The notes beneath the pieces are model-generated. The model saw only the letters and a program-made list of their open reading frames with translations. It was not told the DNA's origin and did not search any database. Positions 17,464-25,038 of a stretch of 64,000 nt of DNA are shown here, in pieces (the stretch's first letter is position 1; each line of letters starts with the position of its first letter). A program made the translations under genes and the position numbers. Source of the stretch: Pseudoduganella violacea (GTDB lineage: Bacteria > Pseudomonadota > Gammaproteobacteria > Burkholderiales > Burkholderiaceae_D); contig NZ_JACHXD010000004.1 in NCBI RefSeq assembly GCF_014191875.1, positions 124,001-188,000 on the forward strand, in the 5' to 3' direction.

Positions 17464-17486
17464 TTAGTTTAGTATGATGAAACTAA
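17464..17486. promoter_or_regulatory. Candidate TetR operator
   Basis: A perfect 7-bp inverted repeat TTAGTTT / AAACTAA with a 9-nt spacer lies 60 nt upstream of the TetR gene start, in the divergent intergenic region. Palindromes of this size next to a TetR gene are usually its own binding site. Confidence 0.55.
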
Positions 17487-17586
17487 ATCGTGTTGCATTT
17501 TTTGAGGCGCGATCTTAACACCCGCTTGTGCCCCGTACTCAGACGATGTCATGGTCGTTCGGCAAGGTAAAATGTTTCTTATTTTG

Positions 17587-17605
17587 TAAATGATTCTCAT
17601 TATGA
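17587..17605. promoter_or_regulatory. Fur box before the siderophore uptake operon
   Basis: TAAATGATTCTCATTATGA fits the 19-bp Fur consensus, with core AATGAT and TCATTAT around two central bases. It lies 38 nt before the first ABC gene, in promoter range, so repression by Fur with iron is expected. Confidence 0.8.
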
Positions 17606-17642
17606 TTCGTCTTTCCATTCCTCAAATAAGGGGCATACCATC

Positions 17643-19433
17643 ATGAGCGCTCATGACACGGCTTCGGCCAAATCCAAGGAACCCGGTCCGATCCGCCGGG
17701 TATTGCAGCCCATTCACGGGCGTTTGATCGCTGCCGCCCTCCTGGCAGCGCTGGGCAGCATGCTCGCGCTGGCGCCGCTGGCCGGCATCGCCCATATCGC
17801 GACCAGCCTGCTGGCCGACAGCGGCAAGGCCGCGCAGCCCAGCATCTGGCCAACCGTCATCGCCAGCGTGGCGAGCATGCTGTTGGGCATGGCCCTGCTC
17901 TCCGCCGGCGAGTTGCTGGCCCATATGGCCGACGGCCACCTCAACCACCATCTGCGGCGGGCCGCAGCCCAACGCCTGGCCCAGGTGCCATTGGGCTGGT
18001 TCACCGAGCGCGCCTCGGGCGAGGTCAAACAGGCGATGCAGGACGATATCGCCACGCTGCACAGCCTGACCGCGCACTTCTACACGGCGGTGGGGCGGGC
18101 GGCGGGCGCCATCCTGATCTCGGCCATCTACCTGTTCGCCCTCGATTGGCGCATGGCCATCGCCGCCCTGCTGCCCTTCCCCGGCTTCTTCCTGTTCCTG
18201 CAACGGGCCATGAAAGCCAGCGGCGCGAATATGCAGGAATTTGTCGGCCGCCTCGGACGCTTGAACAGCGCAACGGTCGAATTCGTAAACGGCATCCCCG
18301 TGGTCAAGGCCTTTGGCGCCAGCGGCCAGGCGCATGAAGGCTACCGCGCGGCGGTGGATGGATTCGCCCAGTCCTTCGTCGATTTCACGCGCCCGCTGGT
18401 GGCGGCCATGGCCCATGCCCACGCCCTGGTTGCGCCGGTGACGGTGCTGGGCGTGGTGCTGGCTTTCGGCGCGCTGTTCACGCATCTGGGCTGGGTCGCC
18501 CCGGTCGAGGTGCTGCCGTTTGTCCTGGTGGCGCCAGGCATCTGCGCGCCCGTGCTGTTGCTGCACACGCTGCTGCATGATCTGCAGGGCGCCACGGGTG
18601 CCGCCCAGCGCGTACTGGCCCTGCTGGAAACACCGGTGCTGGCAGGACCACCGCCCGGCCAGCAGGCGCTGCCCCAGGGGCAGGAAGTGCGTTTCGAGAA
18701 TGTGGCTTATGCCTACGGCGCGGACCAGCAAGCGCTGAAGGACATCAGCTTTACCCTCGCCCCCGGCACAGTGACGGCCATCGTCGGTCCTTCCGGCGCC
18801 GGCAAGTCGACGCTGGCGCGCCTGCTGCTGCGTTTCTTCGATCCCAGCGAAGGCCGCATCACGCTCGGCGGCGCGGACTTGCGCCAGATCGAGAGCACGC
18901 AGCTCTACCGGCGCATCGGCTTCGTGCTGCAGGAAGTGCGCCTGATCCATGCCAGCGTGCGCGACAACATCGCCCTCGGCCGTCCCGCCGCCAGCCAGCA
19001 GGAGATCGAAGCGGCGGCGCGCGCCGCCAATATCCACGAACGCATCCTGGCCCTGCCGCGCGGCTACGACTCGGTGGTGGGCGAAGATGCCGAACTGTCC
19101 GGCGGCGAGCGCCAGCGCGTGAGCATCGCCCGCGCCGTGCTGCTCGATCCGCCGATTCTGGTGCTCGACGAAGCCACGGCCGCCGCCGACGCGGGCAACG
19201 AGGCGGCGATCCAGGACGCCCTGTCGCGCTTCGCCCAGGGACGTACCCTGCTGGTAATCGCGCACCGGCTGGACACGGTGATGCAGGCCGACCGCATTCT
19301 CGTGCTGGATGGCGGCGCCATCGTCGAACAAGGCAGCCATGCGCAACTGCTGGCGCAGCAAGGCCGCTACGCGCGGCTGTGGACCCAAGGCGGCTACACG
19401 ACATCGACTGAGCTGGAGGGCGCATCATGCTGA
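17643..19433 (+). CDS. Fused permease-ATPase ABC protein, YbtP/IrtA type
   Basis: 596 residues. An N-terminal six-helix exporter-fold membrane domain (about 25-315) is followed by the ATPase: Walker A GPSGAGKST (382-390), signature LSGGE (485-489), Walker B ILVLDE (505-510). The fold is exporter-like, but paired half-transporters of this kind next to iron-uptake genes (YbtPQ, IrtAB) import ferric siderophores. The gene has a Fur box upstream, an AAGGGG-like ribosome site, and overlaps its partner by 7 nt. Together they should form a heterodimer. Direction of transport is inferred from context. Confidence 0.85.
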   Translation: MSAHDTASAKSKEPGPIRRVLQPIHGRLIAAALLAALGSMLALAPLAGIAHIATSLLADSGKAAQPSIWPTVIASVASMLLGMALLSAGELLAHMADGHLNHHLRRAAAQRLAQVPLGWFTERASGEVKQAMQDDIATLHSLTAHFYTAVGRAAGAILISAIYLFALDWRMAIAALLPFPGFFLFLQRAMKASGANMQEFVGRLGRLNSATVEFVNGIPVVKAFGASGQAHEGYRAAVDGFAQSFVDFTRPLVAAMAHAHALVAPVTVLGVVLAFGALFTHLGWVAPVEVLPFVLVAPGICAPVLLLHTLLHDLQGATGAAQRVLALLETPVLAGPPPGQQALPQGQEVRFENVAYAYGADQQALKDISFTLAPGTVTAIVGPSGAGKSTLARLLLRFFDPSEGRITLGGADLRQIESTQLYRRIGFVLQEVRLIHASVRDNIALGRPAASQQEIEAAARAANIHERILALPRGYDSVVGEDAELSGGERQRVSIARAVLLDPPILVLDEATAAADAGNEAAIQDALSRFAQGRTLLVIAHRLDTVMQADRILVLDGGAIVEQGSHAQLLAQQGRYARLWTQGGYTTSTELEGASC

Positions 19434-21295
19434 AAACCTTTATGCAATTGCTGGACAAGGACGTGGCCATCCTGCGCCGCTACCTCTGGCTGGCGGTCAG
19501 CTATGGCCTGCTGTGCGGCCTGACCATCACCACCCTGGCGCCCGCGCTGGGGCTTCTGCTTGCAGGCGACGCAGCCGGGGCCATGCCCTGGCTGGCCGCC
19601 CTGCTGACCGGCACGGCCATCTGCTGGGCCTGGCGGCGCCAGGTGGAGCGGGTCGGCATCCGCGTCGGCGTCGCCGTGCTGCAGGGCGGACGCCATCGCC
19701 TGGGCGAGCACGTCGCGCGCCTGCCGGTGGGCTGGTTCACCGCGCAGAACACGGCCCGCCTTGGCCACATCGTCACCCAGGGCATGATGTCCGTGGCCCA
19801 ACTGCCCGCCCACGTCTTCACGCCTGTGATCTGCGGCGTGGTCACGCCCCTGGTCATGGTGGCGGCGCTGTTCGCGCTGCACTGGCCGCTGGGATTGATC
19901 GCATTGGCCGCCCTGCCCTTGCTGGCCGGCGTCTTCCTGCTGACGGGACGGATCGCCCGCCGCGCCGATGAAACCTACCACGCCCACTTTGCCGACGCCA
20001 GCCAGCGCATGGTGGAATTCGCCCAGGCGCAGTCGGTGCTGCGCGCCTTCAATGGCGAGGGGGGCGGCACGCGCTTCCTCGAACAAGCCGTCGAGCGCCA
20101 GCGCCAATCGGCCGCGCGTCTGATCTGGCAATCGGCGCTGGCGGCGGTCTGCAATGTCTGGGCCGTGCAAGCCGTGTTTGCGGCCCTGCTGATCGCCGCC
20201 ACGCTGTGGATGAACCAGAATCTGGGCGGCACCCTGGCCGGCGCGGAGATGATCGGCGCCATCGTCGCGCTGCTGCTGGTGGGACGCTTCATCGATCCGC
20301 TGCTGGAGGTGGCCGGCTATGCCGAGGTGCTGCGCGGCGCGCGCGGCCAGCTCGAAGCGATCGAAGAAATCTACGCCGGCCAGGCGCTGCCGGAAACCGC
20401 CGCGCCGCAAGCGCCGCGCGATGCCTCGGTCGAATTGCGCGATGTGCACTTCCGCTACGCGCCGGACGCGCCGCAAGTGCTGTGCGGCGCCAGTCTGCAT
20501 ATCGCGCCAGGCAGCATGACGGCACTGATCGGCGCATCGGGTTCGGGCAAGACCACCCTGGTGCGCCTGATCGCGCGCTTCTTCGACGTCAGCCAGGGCA
20601 GCGTGCTGGTGGGCGGCGTCGACGTGCGGCAGATGTCCCACGCCCAATTGGCAGGACAGCTCAGCCAGATTTTCCAGGACAATTACCTGTTCGCGGGCAG
20701 CATTGCCGACAATATCCGCGTCGGCAAGCCCGATGCCAGCGATGACGAGATCATGGCAGCAGCGCGCCAGGCTGGCGTGGCCGAGATCATCGAACGCCTG
20801 CCGCAAGGCATGGCGACCCTGGTGGGCGAAGGCGGCGCGCGCCTCTCGGGCGGCGAACGCCAGCGCATCGCCATCGCCCGTGCCCTGGTCAAGGACGCGC
20901 CCATCCTGCTGGTGGACGAAGCCACCGCCGCGCTCGACGCGGAAAACCAGGCCGCCATCGCCGACACCCTGGCGCGGCTGCGCGGCCAGCGCACCCTGAT
21001 CGTGATCGCCCACCAGCTCTCCACCGTCGCCATGGCCGACCAGATCGTGGTGCTTGATGAAGGCCGGGTCGTGGAACAAGGCACACCGGCGCAACTGCGC
21101 GCCAGTCAAGGCCTTTACGCGCAATTCCTGGCTCAGCGCCAAGCCGCCAAAGGCTGGCGCATCGCGGCCGCGCCAGTAACTGCCGTGGCGGCAAGCGCGG
21201 CGAAAACGGCCATGGCGGCGGCAACGCCAGTGGCGATGGCCGCGACTGAGGCGCCAGCAACGACGGCAGCTGCGACGGACGAGGCAAACTGCTGA
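19427..21295 (+). CDS. Fused permease-ATPase ABC protein, YbtQ/IrtB type
   Basis: 622 residues. Membrane domain about 15-300, Walker A GASGSGKTT (369-377), signature LSGGE followed by RQRIAIARALV, Walker B ILLVDEAT. It is the partner half of the preceding protein. After the ATPase it carries an unusual tail of about 45 residues made almost only of Ala, Thr, Val, Met and Pro, ending DEANC. The tail may be a linker of low complexity. Its stop overlaps the first FecCD permease start (TGATG). Confidence 0.85.
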   Translation: MLKTFMQLLDKDVAILRRYLWLAVSYGLLCGLTITTLAPALGLLLAGDAAGAMPWLAALLTGTAICWAWRRQVERVGIRVGVAVLQGGRHRLGEHVARLPVGWFTAQNTARLGHIVTQGMMSVAQLPAHVFTPVICGVVTPLVMVAALFALHWPLGLIALAALPLLAGVFLLTGRIARRADETYHAHFADASQRMVEFAQAQSVLRAFNGEGGGTRFLEQAVERQRQSAARLIWQSALAAVCNVWAVQAVFAALLIAATLWMNQNLGGTLAGAEMIGAIVALLLVGRFIDPLLEVAGYAEVLRGARGQLEAIEEIYAGQALPETAAPQAPRDASVELRDVHFRYAPDAPQVLCGASLHIAPGSMTALIGASGSGKTTLVRLIARFFDVSQGSVLVGGVDVRQMSHAQLAGQLSQIFQDNYLFAGSIADNIRVGKPDASDDEIMAAARQAGVAEIIERLPQGMATLVGEGGARLSGGERQRIAIARALVKDAPILLVDEATAALDAENQAAIADTLARLRGQRTLIVIAHQLSTVAMADQIVVLDEGRVVEQGTPAQLRASQGLYAQFLAQRQAAKGWRIAAAPVTAVAASAAKTAMAAATPVAMAATEAPATTAAATDEANC

Positions 21296-22245
21296 TGCCG
21301 ATTCGCTTGTTTGGTCTGTTCATCGTGCTGTGCGGCGCCTCGCTGCTGGTCGGCGCCCGGCAACTGGCGTGGCCGCAGCTGATTTCGCTGTCGGGCGACG
21401 CCTGGCTGACGCTGACGGCCAGCCGCCTGCCGCGCCTGGCGGCGCTGGTGCTGACTGGCATCGGCCTCTCCGTCTGCGGCGTGATCCTGCAGCATATCGT
21501 ACGCAATAAATTCGTCGAGCCGGGCACCTCGGGCGGCCTGGATGCGGCCAAGCTCGGCATCCTGGTTTCGCTCACGGCGCTACCGCCCGCCATGGCCAGC
21601 AGCACGCTGGGCCGCATGCTGTTCGCCCTGGTCTTCTGTTTCGCGGCCAGCCTGCTGTATATCGCCCTGATCCGCCGCATCCGTTTCCGCAACACGGTAC
21701 TGGTGCCGGTGATCGGTCTGATGTACGGCAGCGTGCTCAGCGCCGCTGCCGAGTTTTACGCCTACCGCCAAGGCATGCTGCAAAGTATGCAGGGCTGGCT
21801 GCTGGGCGACTTCTCCAAGATTGTCGAAGGTCACTATGAACTCATCTACCTCGTGCTGCCCATCGTCGCGCTGACCTATTTGTATGCCCAGCGCTTCACC
21901 GTGCTCGGCATGGGCGAAGACATGGCCACCAGCCTGGGACTGAGCTACGCCGCCACCATGACGCTGGGCCTGCTGCTGGTGTCCGTGACGGTGGCCGCCA
22001 CCGTCATCACCGTGGGCGCGATTCCCTTTGTCGGCCTGGTCGTTCCCCATCTGGTGGCACGGCGCTACGGCGAGAACCTGGGCCGCACCCTGCCCCTGAT
22101 CGCCCTCTCCGGCGCGGCCCTGCTGCTGGTCTGCGATATCGCGGGCCGCCTGCTGCTCTACCCATTCGAAGTGCCGATCGGCTTGACGGCGGGCGGCGTG
22201 GGCGGCGTGCTGTTCTTCGTACTGCTGCTGCGGGGTGGTCGATGA
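21295..22245 (+). CDS. FecCD-type ferric-siderophore permease, subunit 1
   Basis: 316 residues, about nine hydrophobic segments. Typical FecCD motifs: LPRLAALVLTGIGLSVCGVILQHIVRNKFVEPGTSGG near the start and GAIPFVGLVVPHLVARRYGENLGRTLPL in the coupling region. It most resembles the FatD/YclN branch that serves catecholate/petrobactin-like siderophores (recollection, not searched). It overlaps both neighbours and forms the inner-membrane channel together with the next protein. Confidence 0.88.
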   Translation: MPIRLFGLFIVLCGASLLVGARQLAWPQLISLSGDAWLTLTASRLPRLAALVLTGIGLSVCGVILQHIVRNKFVEPGTSGGLDAAKLGILVSLTALPPAMASSTLGRMLFALVFCFAASLLYIALIRRIRFRNTVLVPVIGLMYGSVLSAAAEFYAYRQGMLQSMQGWLLGDFSKIVEGHYELIYLVLPIVALTYLYAQRFTVLGMGEDMATSLGLSYAATMTLGLLLVSVTVAATVITVGAIPFVGLVVPHLVARRYGENLGRTLPLIALSGAALLLVCDIAGRLLLYPFEVPIGLTAGGVGGVLFFVLLLRGGR

Positions 22246-23192
22246 GGCGCGCTATCCCTTTGTGGGCGGTGTGGCTGGCCGCCGCCGCGCTCGCCGCCGT
22301 TTTCATCTTCGCGGGCGCGGGGCTGGACTTCGATTACACCATTCCCAAGCGCCTGCTGCGGCTGGCGGCCATCGTCATTGGCGGCGTCTGTGTCGCCCTG
22401 TCCGCGATTGCCTTCCAGACCCTGGCCGGCAACCGCATCCTGACACCGGCGATCATGGGGTACGAGGCGGTCTACCTGCTGTGGCAAGCGCTCTTGCTTC
22501 TGCTGCTCGGCGCGCAGGGACAGGCGCTGCTCGGCGTGGGCGGCAACTTCCTGGTTTCCATTGTCTTAATGCTGGTCTACTCCTGGGGTTTGCACCGTTG
22601 GCTGCTGCGCGGCAGCGGCGGCGACCTGTATCGCCCGCTGCTGCTAGGCCTGGTGCTGACGATGGTGATCGACAGCTTCACCCAATTCGTCCAGCTGCGC
22701 ATTGCGCCCGGCGAGTTCGCCGTGTTCCAGGGCTTGAGCTACGCCTCCTTCAACCGGGCGCGGCCCGAGTCCCTCCTGGTGGCGGCGCTGGCCTTGGCCG
22801 CCGTCTGCGTCGCCGCCCGCAAGACCCTGCCGGTGCTCGACGTGCTGGCACTGGGCCGTGAGCAGGCCATTTCACTGGGCGTGGACCATGCGCACCATAC
22901 GCGGCGCTACCTGGCCCTGATCGCCATCCTGGTCGCGGTGTCCACCAGCCTGATCGGTCCGACGGCCTTCATGGGCATTTTTGTCGCCAACACCGCTTAT
23001 GCGCTGGCGGGCAACGGAAGGCATTGCAGCACCTTGGCCCTGGGCTGCGCGGTCGCCATCGGCATCTTCATCGCCGCACAGCTCCTGGTCGAGCACCTGT
23101 TCAACTACAAGACCACCGTCAGCATCCTGGTCAACCTGGTCTGCGGCGCCTACTTCCTGGCGCTCACGGTACGCAAACGAAGCAGCACATGA
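22242..23192 (+). CDS. FecCD-type ferric-siderophore permease, subunit 2
   Basis: 316 residues, polytopic. Motifs: RLLRLAAIVIGGVCVALSAIAFQTLAGNRILTPAIMGYEA and GPTAFMGIFVANTAYALAG, corresponding to the FatC/YclO branch. It overlaps the first permease gene by 4 nt and the ATPase gene by 4 nt (ATGA), so the three are made together. Confidence 0.88.
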   Translation: MRRAIPLWAVWLAAAALAAVFIFAGAGLDFDYTIPKRLLRLAAIVIGGVCVALSAIAFQTLAGNRILTPAIMGYEAVYLLWQALLLLLLGAQGQALLGVGGNFLVSIVLMLVYSWGLHRWLLRGSGGDLYRPLLLGLVLTMVIDSFTQFVQLRIAPGEFAVFQGLSYASFNRARPESLLVAALALAAVCVAARKTLPVLDVLALGREQAISLGVDHAHHTRRYLALIAILVAVSTSLIGPTAFMGIFVANTAYALAGNGRHCSTLALGCAVAIGIFIAAQLLVEHLFNYKTTVSILVNLVCGAYFLALTVRKRSST

Positions 23193-23950
23193 TTACCATC
23201 CGAAATCTGCACAAGGCTTACGGCGCCAAGACCGTTCTCTCGGATATCAACGTTCACTTCCCTGCGGGACGTATCAGTTCGCTGATCGGTCCCAACGGCG
23301 CGGGCAAATCGACCCTGCTGATGGCCATGGCGCGCCTGCTGGAACCGAGCGCCGGCGACATCCTGATCAAGGGCCGCAGCGCACTAGAGATCCGCACCGC
23401 CGACTATGCGCGCCAGGTGGCGACACTGCGCCAGTCGCCCGGTTTCAACCTGCGCCTGACGGTGGAAGAGCTGGTCGCATTCGGCCGCTTTCCGCACAGC
23501 CGCGGCACGCTCAAGGCCGACGACCGCCGCGCCATCGACGATGCTATCGGCTTCCTGGCGCTGGAGCCGCTGCGCCACGCCTATCTCGACGAATTGAGCG
23601 GCGGCCAGCGCCAAATGGCCTTCCTGGCCATGACCATCGCCCAGGAAACCGAGGTGTTGCTGCTGGACGAGCCGCTCAACAACCTCGACATGAAGCACAC
23701 GGTGCAGATCATGCGCGCCCTGCGCCGCCTGTGCGACGAGCAGGGGCGCACCGTGATCCTGGTCATCCACGACATCAACTTCGCCGCCAACTATTCCGAC
23801 CACATCGTGGCGCTGAAAGGTGGCGCGATCCGCTTCAGCGGCCCGGCGCACGAAGTCGTGACCGAGGAGCGGTTGCGCGAACTGTATGAACTGGACTTCG
23901 AAATCGTGCGCAGCGAACGCGGCTGCGTGTGCAACTACTTCAACCCATAG
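23189..23950 (+). CDS. FecE/YclP-type siderophore ABC ATPase
   Basis: 253 residues from ATG 23189, which overlaps the permease stop. Walker A GPNGAGKST (about 34-42), signature LSGGQRQMAFLAMTIAQ, Walker B LLLDEPLNNLD, and the H-loop IHDINF. It matches the ATPases of iron-chelate importers, with the VHFPAGRISSLIGPNGAGKST beginning of the YclP/FatE type. It powers the FecCD pair. Confidence 0.9.
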   Translation: MITIRNLHKAYGAKTVLSDINVHFPAGRISSLIGPNGAGKSTLLMAMARLLEPSAGDILIKGRSALEIRTADYARQVATLRQSPGFNLRLTVEELVAFGRFPHSRGTLKADDRRAIDDAIGFLALEPLRHAYLDELSGGQRQMAFLAMTIAQETEVLLLDEPLNNLDMKHTVQIMRALRRLCDEQGRTVILVIHDINFAANYSDHIVALKGGAIRFSGPAHEVVTEERLRELYELDFEIVRSERGCVCNYFNP

Positions 23951-23961
23951 GAAATACCAGC

Positions 23962-24939
23962 ATGAGCATCGAGCGTAGAACCTTCCTCCTGGCGCTGGCC
24001 GCCTCGGCGGCCCTGTACGGCTGCGGCCGCAAATCCGAGCCTGTCGCGTCGGCGGTGGCAACACCCGCCACGCCCGGCTTCGAACCGATCACCGTCAAGC
24101 ACAAGCTCGGCACGACCACGCTCCAGCAACGCCCGCAGCGCGTGGCGGCCCTGGAAATGAACGAGGCCGATTTCCTCGACCAGCTCGGCGTTCCGATCGC
24201 CGGCATGGTGAAGGACTTTGTGCCGCATTTCCTGGCCAAGTACAAGGACGACGCGCAGGTGCAGGATCTGGGCGCCATCGTCCAGCCCAATCTGGAACGC
24301 GTGCACGCCCTGCATCCCGATCTGGTGCTGATTACGCCGCTGCAGGCCAACCACTACCAGGAATTGAGCGAGATCGCGCCCACTCTGCATTTCGACGTGG
24401 ACTTTGGCAACAGCCAGAGCGGCCACTTCGACGTCGTCAAAGACCATCTGCTGACCCTGGGCCGCATCTTCGGCAAGGAAGACGTGGCACGCGCCAAGGC
24501 CGACGAACTCGACGCCAAGGTACAGGCCGCGCGCCGCACGACCACCGGCCGCCCCGAGAAGGCATTGATCGTACTGCATAACAATGGCGCCTTCAGTTCC
24601 TTCGGCGTGCGCTCGCGCTATGGCTTCGTGTTCAACGCCCTGGGCGTGCAGCCGGCCAGCACGGCCGTGGAAACCAGCCTGCACGGCCAGCCCATCTCCA
24701 GCGAATTCATCCAGCAAGCCGATCCCGACATCCTCTACGTGGTGGACCGCACCGCCGTGATGGACCGCCGTCCCGTCATCGACGCCGCCCAGGTCAGCAA
24801 CCCGCTGCTGCGCCAGACCAAGGCATGGAAAAACGGCCGCGTGGTCTTTGTCGACGCCGACGCCTGGTACACCACGGGCGCCTGCCTGAGCGCGCTGAAG
24901 ATCGTGGTCGACGATGTGCTCAAGGGCTACCAGGGCTGA
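23962..24939 (+). CDS. Siderophore-binding periplasmic lipoprotein (FatB/YclQ type)
   Basis: 325 residues from ATG 23962, with AGGAA upstream. The signal has a twin-arginine-like ERRTFLLAL and a lipobox ending at Cys21 (LYGC), so it may be a Tat-exported lipoprotein. The body has the class III binding-protein pattern: QRVAALEMNEADFLDQLGV, HPDLVLITPLQANHYQEL, GRPEKALIVLHNNGAFSSFG. It lies 11 nt after the ATPase gene. It delivers the ferric chelate to the FecCD permease. Confidence 0.88.
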   Translation: MSIERRTFLLALAASAALYGCGRKSEPVASAVATPATPGFEPITVKHKLGTTTLQQRPQRVAALEMNEADFLDQLGVPIAGMVKDFVPHFLAKYKDDAQVQDLGAIVQPNLERVHALHPDLVLITPLQANHYQELSEIAPTLHFDVDFGNSQSGHFDVVKDHLLTLGRIFGKEDVARAKADELDAKVQAARRTTTGRPEKALIVLHNNGAFSSFGVRSRYGFVFNALGVQPASTAVETSLHGQPISSEFIQQADPDILYVVDRTAVMDRRPVIDAAQVSNPLLRQTKAWKNGRVVFVDADAWYTTGACLSALKIVVDDVLKGYQG

Positions 24940-24971
24940 ACGCCGGCCCGTCCTCATTTTCATCGCAAAGC

Positions 24972-24991
24972 GTAATAGTTCTCATTTTATC
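24972..24991. promoter_or_regulatory. Second Fur box, before the siderophore receptor
   Basis: GTAATAGTTCTCATTTTATC resembles the Fur consensus (TAAT..TTCTCATT..TATC), 48 nt before the receptor start. It suggests a separate iron-repressed promoter inside the cluster. Confidence 0.6.
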
Positions 24992-25038
24992 AAAGGGTTC
25001 GCCAGGCGCGAACCCTGCCTCAACTGAAAGGAAGTCGT

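Noticed and set aside
17643..21295. A plain multidrug or lipid exporter pair
   Set aside because: The exporter fold fits, but the Fur box and the chain of overlapping genes with FecCD-type uptake genes favour iron-siderophore transport. Export cannot be fully excluded.
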